From Clostridium gasigenes (GTDB taxonomy: Bacteria > Bacillota > Clostridia > Clostridiales > Clostridiaceae), in assembly GCF_900104115.1 (NCBI RefSeq), contig NZ_FNJM01000013.1:23069-87068 (forward strand): DNA of 64,000 nucleotides, read 5' to 3'. The translations under genes and the position numbers were made by a program. Under the pieces are notes generated by a model. The model was not told where the DNA came from, searched no databases, and saw only the letters and a program-made list of their open reading frames with translations. This document shows positions 1-7,936 of this stretch, one piece after another (position 1 is the first letter of the stretch; each line of letters starts with the position of its first letter).

Positions 1-231
1 TGCTGCACTTTCAAAGTTTCCTTTCTTTGCAAAATCAATAAATCCTGGAATATCTATAGCTACAGGGCATCCTTCAACACATTTAGGATTTTTACAAGTT
101 AAGCATCTATTTGCCTCTTTTATAGCTTCTTCTTCATTATATCCAAGACATACTTCTTTAAAATTAGTTGCTCTAATTTCTGGTGCTTGCTCTGTTACCG
201 GTGTTCTTTTCATTCTATCTACCATATTCAT
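1..231 (-). CDS. nfnB: NfnB/GltA-like NADPH-dependent oxidoreductase large subunit, N-terminal part only
   Basis: The first 77 or so residues of a GltA-like flavoprotein are present; the rest lies beyond the window edge. A cysteine-rich ferredoxin-like segment (CLTCKNPKCVEGCPV) matches the N-terminal Fe-S region of glutamate synthase small subunit/NfnB proteins. The ATG at 231 shares one base with the TAA of the upstream NfnA gene (TAATG), so the two are translationally coupled. In clostridia NfnAB couples ferredoxin and NADH oxidation to NADP+ reduction by electron bifurcation. From this fragment alone a stand-alone GltA cannot be excluded, but the NfnA partner makes NfnB the better call. 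Confidence 0.85.
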   Translation of the reverse strand, partial: MNMVDRMKRTPVTEQAPEIRATNFKEVCLGYNEEEAIKEANRCLTCKNPKCVEGCPVAIDIPGFIDFAKKGNFESAA

Positions 232-1121
232 TACTTGTCACCTCCACAGCCACAGCTACCATTTTTATGAGTATTTCCTTCTTCTACTTTAAGCTGAGCT
301 CGTCCCTCTTCTTTTTTATAAAGAGTTTGTCGTCTCATAGATTCATCAAAATCAACTAAATGCCCATCAAATTCTGGTCCATCTACACATGCAAATTTAA
401 CTTTCCCTCCAACTGTAACTCTGCAAGCACCACACATGCCTGTCCCATCTACCATTATTGGATTTAAACTTACTGTTGTTTTTATATTTAATTCCTTTGT
501 AAGCATCGCCATAAATTTCATCATTATCATTGGTCCAATTACAACTGCATGGTCATATTTTTGACCTTTAACTTCCACTAGTTCTTTAAGACAATCTGTA
601 ACCCTACCATTAAATCCATAAGATCCATCATCAGTTGCTATATAAAGATTTCCAGCTACTGCTCTCATCTCATCTTCTAAAATTAATAATTCCTTATTTC
701 TACTACCTACTATAACATCACATTTTATACCTTGCTCATGCATCCACTTAACTTGTGGATATACAGGGGCTGCCCCTACGCCTCCAGCTATAAATATTAT
801 GTTTTTCTTTTTCAATTCTTCTAAATCTTCTGTTATAAATTCGCTTGGTTGTCCAAGTGGTCCAACAAAATCTGAAACATAATCTCCAACTTCAAAGCTT
901 GCTAATTGCTTTGTTCCGCCCCCTACTGTTTGAAATACTATAGCTACAGTTCCAGCCTCTTTATCATAATCTGCAATTGTCAAAGGTATTCTTTCACCTT
1001 TTTCATCGTTTTTTATAATTATAAATTGACCTGGGTTTGCAGATTTAGCTACTCTTGGAGCTTCAATATCCATTAAGAATATGTTATCTGTAAGCTCCCT
1101 TTTACTAACTATTTTATACAT
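231..1121 (-). CDS. nfnA: NfnA-like ferredoxin-NADP+ reductase subunit (FAD/[2Fe-2S])
   Basis: This 296-aa protein belongs to the PyrK/sulfide dehydrogenase-like FNR family. It has an FAD-binding beta barrel (about residues 1-90, with the RIPLTIAD segment), an NAD(P)-binding half with GGVGAAPVYP near residue 115, and a [2Fe-2S] cysteine cluster around DGTGMCGACRV with a further Cys in KFACVDGPEF. The tail is Gly/Cys-rich (GSCGCGGDK). I chose the ATG at 1121 because GGGGGAG lies just upstream; the longer upstream frame lacks a good ribosome site. It is coupled to the NfnB gene by a one-base overlap, so they probably form the electron-bifurcating NfnAB transhydrogenase in the cytoplasm. Confidence 0.9.
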   Translation of the reverse strand: MYKIVSKRELTDNIFLMDIEAPRVAKSANPGQFIIIKNDEKGERIPLTIADYDKEAGTVAIVFQTVGGGTKQLASFEVGDYVSDFVGPLGQPSEFITEDLEELKKKNIIFIAGGVGAAPVYPQVKWMHEQGIKCDVIVGSRNKELLILEDEMRAVAGNLYIATDDGSYGFNGRVTDCLKELVEVKGQKYDHAVVIGPMIMMKFMAMLTKELNIKTTVSLNPIMVDGTGMCGACRVTVGGKVKFACVDGPEFDGHLVDFDESMRRQTLYKKEEGRAQLKVEEGNTHKNGSCGCGGDK

Positions 1122-1157
1122 ATTTTTCTCCCCCTTTTTTCTATACACAATGTTTAC

Positions 1158-1185
1158 ATTTTATCATATTTGAATTTATAAACAA
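1158..1185 (-). promoter_or_regulatory. Candidate sigma-A promoter of nfnAB
   Basis: On the minus strand TTGTTT (1185-1180) and TAAAAT (1163-1158) are separated by 16 bp, 37 bp upstream of the nfnA start. Matches are partial, so this is a plausible assignment only. Confidence 0.5.
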
Positions 1186-1283
1186 TATTATTTTTACATA
1201 ATAATTAAAATATTCTGCATTTTAAATTATTAATTTATTTTCAATTCTAATTTATCACTATTTTACTATTATTTTATGTATTT

Positions 1284-1336
1284 AGAGAACTTCAAAAATT
1301 AACTATTTAGATTCTAGTCTATTTTCAGCACTCTTA
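1284..1336. repeat. Dispersed palindromic element, copy 1 (degenerate)
   Basis: It reads AGAGAACTTCAAAAATTAAC... to ...AGTCTATTTTCAGCACTCTTA and shares the plan of the better copies: a G-A/C-rich edge, an A-run, a TAA/TAG core, a CTATT-T arm and a closing CTTA. It lies between the adh terminator and the nfnA promoter. Confidence 0.55.
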
Positions 1337-1371
1337 AAAGAAACTTTTTCTGAAATAATATAACTTTAAAA

Positions 1372-1395
1372 ATGCCCCCTATAAAAAGAGGGCAT
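1372..1395 (-). terminator. Rho-independent terminator of adh
   Basis: An ATGCCC/GGGCAT stem is followed on the minus strand by TTTTTA, directly after the alcohol dehydrogenase stop codon. Confidence 0.85.
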
Positions 1396-1417
1396 CTGAT
1401 AATTTTTTTATTTTTTA

Positions 1418-2584
1418 TTAGAACGTTACTTTTGTACCATAGTAAGTACATTCTAGTACTTTTTCCATAGTTTCATCATCTATTGTTCTTGGGTTTGATC
1501 CTGTACAAGCATCTAATACTGCATTATGTGCTATAAACTTCACATTATCTTTAAAGTCTTGTTCAGTTATTCCATATTCCTTCATTGTATGAGGAATACT
1601 TAATTTTGTATTTAATTCATTTATCATTTCTATTAATGAATCTGTTAACTCTACATCTGTTTTTCCATCTAACTTCAACATTCTAGCAATATCTGCATAT
1701 CTACCTTCACACTCTACTCTGTTATATTGCATAACAAATGGTAAGAATATCGCATTTGCACAACCATGAGGAATGTGGAATACTGCTCCTACTTTATGAG
1801 CCATTGAATGAACTATTCCAAGCAGTGCATTTGAAAATGCCATTCCTGCTAAACATTGAGCTTCATGCATCAAGTTTCTAGCTTCTACATCACCTTCAAA
1901 AGATTGCATTAAATTAGCTTTAACCATTTCTATAGCCTTCATTGCTAAAGGATCTGAGAAGTTTGATCTTAAACCTGCTGTATAAGCTTCAATTGCATGT
2001 GTTAATGCATCCATTCCTGTATGCGCAACTAATTTCGCTGGCATAGTTTGAGCTAATGATGGATCTACTATAGCAATATCTGGAGTTATGTTAAAATCAG
2101 CTAAAGGATATTTTATTTTAGCTTTATAATCTGTTATTACTGAAAAAGCAGTAACTTCTGTTGCTGTTCCACTAGTTGATGGAATTGCTATAAACTTAGC
2201 TTTTTGTCTTAATTCAGGTAATCCAAATGGAATTACAGCTTGTTCAAAAGTAAAATCTGGGTATTCATAAAATATCCACATTGCTTTAGCTGCATCTATT
2301 GGTGATCCGCCACCCATTCCAACTATCCAATCGGGCTTAAATCTTCTCATTGCTTCTGCACCCTTCATAACAGTTTCAACGGATGGATCTGGTTCAACAC
2401 CTTCAAATAGTTCAACTTCAATTCCAGCTTCCTTTAAATAGTCTTCAACTTTTTGCAGAAAACCAAATCTTTTCATTGATCCTCCACCAACTACTACCAT
2501 TGCCTTCTTACCCTTTAAAGTTTTAAGAACTTCAAGTGACCCAACGCCATGATAAATATCTCTTGGTAATGTAAAACGTGCCAT
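1418..2584 (-). CDS. Iron-containing alcohol dehydrogenase
   Basis: This 388-aa group III (Fe-dependent) alcohol dehydrogenase likely reduces acetaldehyde or butyraldehyde to the alcohol with NAD(P)H. The nucleotide loop GMGGGSPIDAAKA (near residue 95) is clear. The metal-ligand pattern is intact: Asp/His in TGMDALTHAIEAY, His in IVHSMAHKVG and His in FHIPHGCANAIF. The start at 2584 follows TTAGGAGG; the longer frame begins in the leader. A terminator follows, so it is probably monocistronic. About 193 bp upstream is a textbook sigma-54 promoter, and the next gene upstream encodes a sigma-54 activator, so transcription is probably activator-dependent. Substrate preference cannot be read from the sequence. 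Confidence 0.93.
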   Translation of the reverse strand: MARFTLPRDIYHGVGSLEVLKTLKGKKAMVVVGGGSMKRFGFLQKVEDYLKEAGIEVELFEGVEPDPSVETVMKGAEAMRRFKPDWIVGMGGGSPIDAAKAMWIFYEYPDFTFEQAVIPFGLPELRQKAKFIAIPSTSGTATEVTAFSVITDYKAKIKYPLADFNITPDIAIVDPSLAQTMPAKLVAHTGMDALTHAIEAYTAGLRSNFSDPLAMKAIEMVKANLMQSFEGDVEARNLMHEAQCLAGMAFSNALLGIVHSMAHKVGAVFHIPHGCANAIFLPFVMQYNRVECEGRYADIARMLKLDGKTDVELTDSLIEMINELNTKLSIPHTMKEYGITEQDFKDNVKFIAHNAVLDACTGSNPRTIDDETMEKVLECTYYGTKVTF

Positions 2585-2776
2585 AATAATTCCTCCTAAA
2601 TCCCTATTTCTTTTATACCTTTTTAACTTTAAATAAATTATAATCAATAAATTTTCATACTAAAAATTTTCTAAAAGGTTATACTTTTATATTTATATTT
2701 CTTTATATCAGTTTATATTACTAATTTATTAACTTAAGGATATTAATTATTAAAAAAATCCCTTATATATATTTAT

Positions 2777-2792
2777 AGCAACTACCGTGCCA
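2777..2792 (-). promoter_or_regulatory. Sigma-54 (-24/-12) promoter of adh
   Basis: The minus strand reads TGGCACGGTAGTTGCT, an exact match to the known sigma-54 consensus TGGCAC-N5-TTGCW. It lies about 193 bp upstream of the adh start and downstream of repeated half-sites suited to an enhancer-binding protein. rpoN itself is encoded at 36.9-38.3 kb. Confidence 0.93.
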
Positions 2793-2882
2793 ATTGTTAT
2801 TTTTTTATCATACTTTCTTGTAATAGCCTTATCATAGCAATTTATTCAAATATAAAATATTTACTATTAAATAACAATGTCC

Positions 2883-2948
2883 TAAAAGTTAACATTATAT
2901 TTTTATAATACTGTTAGCTTTTAATACACTGTTAGTTTTTATTACACT
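2883..2948. promoter_or_regulatory. Candidate upstream activator sites for the sigma-54 activator
   Basis: There are three related half-sites: TAAAAGTTAACA (2883-2894), TGTTAGCTTTTA (2912-2923) and TGTTAGTTTTTA (2930-2941). The first two form an inverted repeat with one mismatch over 12 bp. The last two lie in 20-bp direct copies with an 18-bp period. They sit about 90-165 bp upstream of the -24 element, a usual enhancer distance. Binding by the adjacent regulator is inferred. Confidence 0.7.
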
Positions 2949-2990
2949 ATATTCCTTTGAATAGCCAGTTAATATCTATTAATGTATTTT

Positions 2991-4553
2991 TTATTTGCTT
3001 TTTATATTATATTTCTTTATCTTATTATATAAAGTATTTCTGCTTATACCTAAGACAATTGCAACTTTAGTGATATTATAATTATTAACTTTCATTGCGG
3101 TATCTATTGTTCTAGCTTCTATAATTTCTAAATTCAAATCTTTTTCTAGTATATTAATATCTACTCTCGACTTTTCTATTTCATCTCTAATTATTCCTAT
3201 GCAACTATATATTTCCTTACTACTCTCATTATCTTCACTTAAATCAAAAGATAATTTTCCACCTAAATTAACTATATTCTCAATATAATTTTCTAGTTGC
3301 CTTATGTTTCCTGGCCAATTATAATTAACTAGATCTTTATATAATTCATTATTTATCTCTGGTACTACCTTATTTAATTTAAATGATTTCTTTCTTAAAA
3401 AATATTCTATTAGCTCCTCTATATCACCATTTCTTTCCCTCAATGGCGGTATTTTTATCGGAATAACACAAAGCCTATAATAAAGATCTTCTCTAAATTC
3501 CCTTTTTTCTATTTGCTTTTTAAGGTTTTTATTAGTAGCCGCAATAACTCTAATATCTACTGGAATTTCTTCACTTCCTCCAAGTCTAGTTATAACACCT
3601 TCTTGAAGTACTCTTAAAAGATTAACTTGCATCTCTAAAGGCATTTCTCCTATTTCATCTAAAAATAAAGTTCCTCCATTTGCTATTTCAACTTTCCCAA
3701 TCTTACCGCCTTTTTTTCCACCAGTAAAAGTCCCCTCTTCATATCCAAATAGTTCACTTTCAATTAAGTTTGCAGGTATTGCTCCACAATTTATTGCTAC
3801 AAACTTATTTTTTCTTCTATAGCTATAGTTATGTATAGCTTGAGCTAATACCTCTTTGCCTGTCCCACTTTCGCCTTGAATTAAAACTGTAGATGGGCTA
3901 TTAGCTATTATTTTGCAATTTGTTATAACATTAGTTATAGCTGCACTTTTCCCTATAATATCATTAAAATCACAAAAAGCTCCCTTTGTATCATTTTTGC
4001 ATTTATCCAAATTATTCTCTATTGCTTTAACTCCAAAGGCAACTAACCCTAAAGTATGAGGGTGCTTCATATTGCTTTTCCCTGTTAAGTTTAACGTTCC
4101 TATTATCTTGCCATATATATTATGAATTGGTGCTGCAGAGCAAGTTAAACTCCTAAAGCTTTCTATATAATGTTCATTTGCTGTAATTTGAACACACTTA
4201 TCTTCTTTTATTGCTGTCCCCATTGCATTAGTTCCTATATTTTGCTCATCCATATAAGCACCAATTTTTAAATTCAATTTATCAAATTTATTTACTATCC
4301 ACTCAGCACCTTTTATATTTAATATACATCCTTCCTTATCTGTTAAAACTATAATAAAATCATTATCATGAACAGATGAAAACATCATATCTATATAAGG
4401 CCTTGAAATTTCAATAAGCTCACTATTATTACTTAAAATTCTTAATAATTCTTCATTCTCTAATATTTTTTTAGAATATATAGATTCTTTTAGTACTCCA
4501 TACCCCTTACTTCTTTTATGTGACTCCTTAACTAATAATTTATTATCTAACAT
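2991..4553 (-). CDS. Sigma-54-dependent activator, AcoR-like (GAF-AAA+-Fis HTH)
   Basis: This 520-aa enhancer-binding protein has an N-terminal GAF-like sensory region (about residues 50-190, containing NIGTNAMGTAI), a central AAA+ domain with Walker A GESGTGKE (about residue 230) and Walker B GGTLFLDEIGEM, and a C-terminal Fis-type HTH (ITKVAIVLGISRNTLYNKIKKY). The sigma-54 contact loop reads GTFTGG rather than the usual GAFTGA; the key Thr is kept. The ATG at 4553 follows GGGGAG. It sits directly upstream of adh with the sigma-54 promoter and half-sites between them, so it probably activates adh. The GAF ligand is unknown. Confidence 0.92.
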   Translation of the reverse strand: MLDNKLLVKESHKRSKGYGVLKESIYSKKILENEELLRILSNNSELIEISRPYIDMMFSSVHDNDFIIVLTDKEGCILNIKGAEWIVNKFDKLNLKIGAYMDEQNIGTNAMGTAIKEDKCVQITANEHYIESFRSLTCSAAPIHNIYGKIIGTLNLTGKSNMKHPHTLGLVAFGVKAIENNLDKCKNDTKGAFCDFNDIIGKSAAITNVITNCKIIANSPSTVLIQGESGTGKEVLAQAIHNYSYRRKNKFVAINCGAIPANLIESELFGYEEGTFTGGKKGGKIGKVEIANGGTLFLDEIGEMPLEMQVNLLRVLQEGVITRLGGSEEIPVDIRVIAATNKNLKKQIEKREFREDLYYRLCVIPIKIPPLRERNGDIEELIEYFLRKKSFKLNKVVPEINNELYKDLVNYNWPGNIRQLENYIENIVNLGGKLSFDLSEDNESSKEIYSCIGIIRDEIEKSRVDINILEKDLNLEIIEARTIDTAMKVNNYNITKVAIVLGISRNTLYNKIKKYNIKSK

Positions 4554-4822
4554 AAATTTCTCCCCTTTTGTTAAACTGCCCCTACCTCATATACCCCTTC
4601 TAAAATCATATATTTAAAAGTGAAATTAAGTCTTCTACTTTTAATCAGCTACTTATTACATCTCCGCTATTTTATGATGCCTAAAGCATATCCAAATAAA
4701 TATACCTTTATTATATCCAATTACCATATTTTAAACAACTTGTATAAGACCTATGAAAAAAATAACAAAAAGGCTCAAAAAGTCTAAAATACTGCTCTGT
4801 TTTTTGAAATATTTTAGAACAT
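4554..4822. other. Intergenic stretch upstream of the sigma-54 activator
   Basis: I see no convincing ORF, RNA gene or strong promoter here. It is AT-rich and contains the activator's ribosome site at its low-coordinate end. Confidence 0.5.
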
Positions 4823-4826
4823 AAAA

Positions 4827-4854
4827 AGCGACTGACACTAAAATGCCAGTCACT
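4827..4854 (-). terminator. Terminator of the GntR-ABC operon
   Basis: A stem of AGTGACTGGCA with AGTGTCAGTCG-type partner (one G-U pair) is followed on the minus strand by TTTTTA, just after the permease stop codon. Confidence 0.85.
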
Positions 4855-4876
4855 CTTATTGTTTTTTAATTTACCC

Positions 4877-5614
4877 TTATCTTTCTTTAATTATTGCTTT
4901 TTTAACTAACAAATATATAAATCCTATTAAAATAATAAATACAACTATAAATGTTCCTATTGCTCCATAAGGATTCATTGTATTCCACCCTAATATATTT
5001 TGAATAAATATCCCTATTTCGCTAAATAATTTTTCGAAAGTACCTGCAATTATTATTGGTCCTATTGAAATTATTGTTTTCATTAATTTATTACACTTAT
5101 AGTATATTAATACTATTGTTAATCCTAATGTAAAAATCATAATATACACTGAAAATTGTAATAAAAAAGTGTTTAACAATGTTACTACATCATTATTTTG
5201 AATCCATATACTCGTTGTACCCGCAGTTTCCAAATCTCTAAAACTTGTAAAAATCATATCATAACCAGTTGGAGATTTAGTAAATAGATTATATACTCTA
5301 TTTATTATTACATCCAATAATGATGCTATTGCTGCTATGGTCAATATTGATAATATTGTTCCTTTAAAGTATGTCTTCCTTGATATATTATTACTTTGAG
5401 AAAAATAGAAATTTTCCTTAAAGAAGTTTAACCCTATAACAAATAAAAATATAACAGTAGATATCTCAATCCCAGATGAAACTATATTCCCATCTCTATA
5501 ATGTTTTTGAAGATATGACATAACTATCAAAACTGAAATAAATATAGAATAATATATTATCATTGATTTTTTAACACTAGCCAAATTATATTTTGCAACA
5601 CTATAACATTTCAT
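4877..5614 (-). CDS. ABC transporter permease of a YtrA-type operon
   Basis: This 245-aa integral membrane protein has about six hydrophobic segments (roughly residues 18-36, 50-65, 85-105, 150-172, 180-200, 215-240) and no soluble domain. It overlaps the upstream ATPase gene by one base (TAATG), so the two should be made together. With the GntR regulator it forms the ytr-like arrangement common in Firmicutes, often linked to cell-envelope stress or peptide export. No substrate can be deduced. The terminator follows directly. Confidence 0.8.
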   Translation of the reverse strand: MKCYSVAKYNLASVKKSMIIYYSIFISVLIVMSYLQKHYRDGNIVSSGIEISTVIFLFVIGLNFFKENFYFSQSNNISRKTYFKGTILSILTIAAIASLLDVIINRVYNLFTKSPTGYDMIFTSFRDLETAGTTSIWIQNNDVVTLLNTFLLQFSVYIMIFTLGLTIVLIYYKCNKLMKTIISIGPIIIAGTFEKLFSEIGIFIQNILGWNTMNPYGAIGTFIVVFIILIGFIYLLVKKAIIKER

Positions 5615-6489
5615 TATTTTTCTCCTCCTTCACTTGTTAAATATATAAATAATTTTTGAAGTTCTACCTTTGAAACTTTAAGATCTAATTTAATTTGCTC
5701 TTCTTTTTCTTTATTTGTAACTTCTCCAATTATAGTTGCTGCTTTAAATGAAGCCATAGTTTCTACATTTACACAGTTTTTTCCTTTTATATAATCATCA
5801 ACATTTTTGTCTAAACCTGAAATTGTATATGAATCTTTTAAAAGCTCTTCTACTTCTACATTTTTAATAATTTTATTATCCTTCATTATAATTACATTTT
5901 CTAAAATATCAGCTACTTCTTCAATTATATGAGTTGAAAGTATAATTGTTTTTGGCTTTTCTATATAATTTGCCATTAGTTCCTTATAAAACAAATCTCT
6001 ATGACCTGCGTCTAACCCAAGTATTGGTTCATCAAATAATAATATTTCTGCGTTTGATGCTAATGTAATTATTATTTTACATATTGATGTGTATCCTGTT
6101 GAAAGTTCTTTAAACTTTTTATTTATATTAATTCCAAATTTCTTTGAAAGCTCTAATGCATAATCCATGTTAAAGTTTTTATAAAACTCTGCTGTCCATT
6201 TTAAAATATCTTTTATTTTCATACTCTCTGGATATAAATCTTTCTCAACCATTAAATATATTTTTTCTAAAGCATTATCATTTTCTATAACATTTTCACC
6301 ATCAATAGTTATTGTTCCACGGGTTGGGAAAATCCTATTTGTCATAAGATTTAGAAGTGTAGTTTTTCCCTCTCCATTTCTTCCAAGTAAACCATAAATT
6401 TTATTTTCCTCTAATGTTAAAGATACATCATTTAATGCGCAAACATCCCCAAAGTTTTTTGTAATGTTAGAAATCTTTATTGTACTCAT
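5614..6489 (-). CDS. ABC transporter ATP-binding protein of a YtrA-type operon
   Basis: This 291-aa protein has Walker A GRNGEGKTT (about residue 36, Glu in place of the usual Ala/Ser), a shortened signature region KELSTGYTSICKI in place of LSGGQ, and Walker B EILLFDEPILGLD with the H-loop STHIIEE. The degenerate signature is seen in YtrB/YtrE-like and drug-exporter ATPases. The start has GGAGG eight bases upstream. It lies 3 bp after the GntR regulator and overlaps the permease, so the three genes are one operon. Confidence 0.9.
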   Translation of the reverse strand: MSTIKISNITKNFGDVCALNDVSLTLEENKIYGLLGRNGEGKTTLLNLMTNRIFPTRGTITIDGENVIENDNALEKIYLMVEKDLYPESMKIKDILKWTAEFYKNFNMDYALELSKKFGININKKFKELSTGYTSICKIIITLASNAEILLFDEPILGLDAGHRDLFYKELMANYIEKPKTIILSTHIIEEVADILENVIIMKDNKIIKNVEVEELLKDSYTISGLDKNVDDYIKGKNCVNVETMASFKAATIIGEVTNKEKEEQIKLDLKVSKVELQKLFIYLTSEGGEK

Positions 6490-6492
6490 AAA

Positions 6493-6855
6493 TTAATCCT
6501 CCTTCTTAATCATATTTATAATATCTACAGTTGAAATATCTAATCTTTTAGCTTCTTCAATTAAAGAAACTATATATTTTTTATAAAAACTATCTTTTCT
6601 CTTTTCCATTAACAAATTTTTACTACCTGTTGAAACAAACATTCCCACACCCCTCTTTTTATATATAACTCCTTCATCTACTAATAAATTAAACCCTTTT
6701 GCCACTGTTGCAGGATTAATTTTAAACTTAACAGATATTTCTGTAGTTGATGGTATTACTCCCTCTTCTTTAAAAATCCCTTTTAAAATATTATCTTCAA
6801 TAGCTTGAGCTATTTGCGCATATATTGGCGTGTCATTTGTTAATTCTAAAATCAT
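6493..6855 (-). CDS. GntR family regulator, YtrA subfamily
   Basis: This 120-aa protein has a winged HTH (DTPIYAQIAQAIEDNILKG, then PSTTEISVKFKINPATVAKG) and only a short alpha-helical C-terminal tail, as in the YtrA subfamily. I chose the ATG at 6855 because AAGGAGTGATAAT precedes it. It is first gene of the operon with the ATPase and permease. An inverted repeat overlaps the -10 box of the promoter upstream, so it probably represses its own operon and is relieved by an unknown envelope signal. Confidence 0.9.
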   Translation of the reverse strand: MILELTNDTPIYAQIAQAIEDNILKGIFKEEGVIPSTTEISVKFKINPATVAKGFNLLVDEGVIYKKRGVGMFVSTGSKNLLMEKRKDSFYKKYIVSLIEEAKRLDISTVDIINMIKKED

Positions 6856-6871
6856 ATTATCACTCCTTATA

Positions 6872-6933
6872 TAAGTGACTTTCAAAAAAATAATATATCA
6901 ATTTGCTAGTTTATTATTTTTTTAAATGCCTAA
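6872..6933. repeat. Dispersed palindromic element, copy 2
   Basis: It runs from TAAGTGACTTTCAAAAAAAT to TTTTTTAAATGCCTAA and lies in the 5' leader of the GntR operon, between the promoter and the ribosome site. It would form a hairpin in the leader RNA. Confidence 0.75.
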
Positions 6934-6966
6934 TTCTCTATGTTATATACTATGCATAACTCCTTG

Positions 6967-7000
6967 GTTAGTTACTATTGTAATTAACTATATAACTAAC
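6967..7000. promoter_or_regulatory. Operator-like inverted repeat of the GntR operon
   Basis: GTTAGTTA (6967-6974) and TAACTAAC (6993-7000) form a perfect 8-bp inverted repeat with an 18-bp spacer. It covers the -10 element and presumed start site, as expected for a repressor. Long-spaced palindromes are known for YtrA-type regulators. Binding is inferred. Confidence 0.75.
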
Positions 7001-7015
7001 TAAGTTTATTGTCAA
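6987..7015 (-). promoter_or_regulatory. Sigma-A promoter of the GntR-ABC operon
   Basis: On the minus strand TTGACA (7015-7010) and TATAGT (6992-6987) are 17 bp apart, a near-consensus promoter. Confidence 0.88.
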
Positions 7016-7077
7016 TACTATCCAGTAAATATTTTCTATTTAATTTCATATTAGCTTGTTATTTATTTTCACATCCA

Positions 7078-7130
7078 TTAGGGATCTTAAAAAATAACTA
7101 GTTAGATTCTGATCTATTTTGCACAACCTA
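7078..7130. repeat. Dispersed palindromic element, copy 3
   Basis: It runs from TTAGGGATCTTAAAAAATAA to CTATTTTGCACAACCTA. The plan is similar to copies 1, 5 and 23. It lies between the smpB terminator and the GntR operon promoter. Confidence 0.65.
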
Positions 7131-7149
7131 ATATTTTTACGCACAAAAA

Positions 7150-7170
7150 GACTCCTCAAAATGAGGAGCC
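7150..7170 (-). terminator. Terminator of smpB
   Basis: An 8-bp stem GGCTCCTC/GAGGAGTC with loop ATTTT is followed on the minus strand by TTTTTG, and on the plus strand by TTTTA. It may act in both directions. Confidence 0.88.
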
Positions 7171-7190
7171 TTTTATCTTAAATAAAATTA

Positions 7191-7658
7191 TTATCTATTA
7201 CTTTCTTTCATTTGTCTTTCTATATCTCTGTTATGTGCTTTTTCTAGCATTGAATCTCTTTTATCGTAATTTTTCTTACCTCTACATAAACCAATAGCTG
7301 CTTTCACTTTTCCATTTTTTAAATATAAAGCTAATGGTATTAGTGTAAATCCTTCTCTAGTTACTAATAAATCAAATCTTTTTATTTGTTCTTTATGAAG
7401 TAAAAGCTTTCTTTCTCTTATCGGATCTACGTTTGTAATGTTTCCTTGCGCATAGTGACTTATGTGCATTCCTTTAATAAACATTTCTCCGTTATATATA
7501 TCTGCATAGCTTTCTTTAAGATTACACTTACCTATTCTTATAGATTTAACTTCAGTTCCTACTAAAGATATTCCTGCTTCTATTGTTTCTTCAACAAAGT
7601 AATCATGTCTTGCTTTTCTATTTTCAGCTAATGTATTACTATTTTTTTTTCTTACCAT
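7191..7658 (-). CDS. smpB: SsrA-binding protein SmpB
   Basis: This 155-aa protein binds tmRNA and delivers it to stalled ribosomes in trans-translation. The family hallmarks are present: [27 protein letters not shown] near the N terminus, the LLLHKEQI segment, [18 protein letters not shown], and the basic C-terminal tail that mimics codon-anticodon contact. I prefer the ATG at 7658 over a GTG nine bases upstream, because GTGGGTG then sits at proper distance. The gene follows rnr, the usual clostridial order. No ssrA gene is seen nearby. Confidence 0.96.
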   Translation of the reverse strand: MVRKKNSNTLAENRKARHDYFVEETIEAGISLVGTEVKSIRIGKCNLKESYADIYNGEMFIKGMHISHYAQGNITNVDPIRERKLLLHKEQIKRFDLLVTREGFTLIPLALYLKNGKVKAAIGLCRGKKNYDKRDSMLEKAHNRDIERQMKESNR

Positions 7659-7675
7659 TTTTTTCACCCACTAAT

Positions 7676-7724
7676 AAATTTTAATGTATCCAAGATTAGA
7701 AAGTATCTTGAATCATTAAAATTT
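7676..7724 (-). promoter_or_regulatory. Hairpin in the smpB leader
   Basis: AAATTTTAATG (7676-7686) pairs with CATTAAAATTT (7714-7724), and inside it CAAGAT pairs with ATCTTG. The structure ends about 18 bases before the chosen smpB start. There is no T-run, so it is not a terminator. Function unknown. Confidence 0.55.
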
Positions 7725-7794
7725 CTATTATTTATTAATTATAGTATATCAATATAATTTCAAATTGTAAATTTATAAGTTCTAAATTTATCAT

Positions 7795-7835
7795 TTAGGC
7801 ATTGTAAAATAAACAATATAATTTCGCATAAAATT
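7795..7835. repeat. Dispersed palindromic element, copy 4 (half copy)
   Basis: TTAGGCATTGTAAAATAAAC matches the left arm of the best copy (31096-31168) almost exactly. The right arm is missing or too decayed to see. Confidence 0.5.
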
Positions 7836-7867
7836 TATTATTATAATTTATAAGTTGAAAGTAAAGA

Positions 7868-7899
7868 AAAAGCACTAACCTTAAAAGATTAGTGCTTTT
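7868..7899 (-). terminator. Terminator of rnr
   Basis: An 11-bp stem AAAAGCACTAA/TTAGTGCTTTT lies just after the rnr stop codon, with a T-run on the exit side of the minus strand. Confidence 0.85.
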
Positions 7900-7936
7900 G
7901 AAGTTTCCTTAAATTTGTTTCTATTAAATAAACATT

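Noticed and set aside
7171..7936. tmRNA (ssrA) gene beside smpB
   Set aside because: No tRNA-Ala-like ends or tag-peptide ORF are visible; the region holds only terminators, a hairpin and a repeat fragment.
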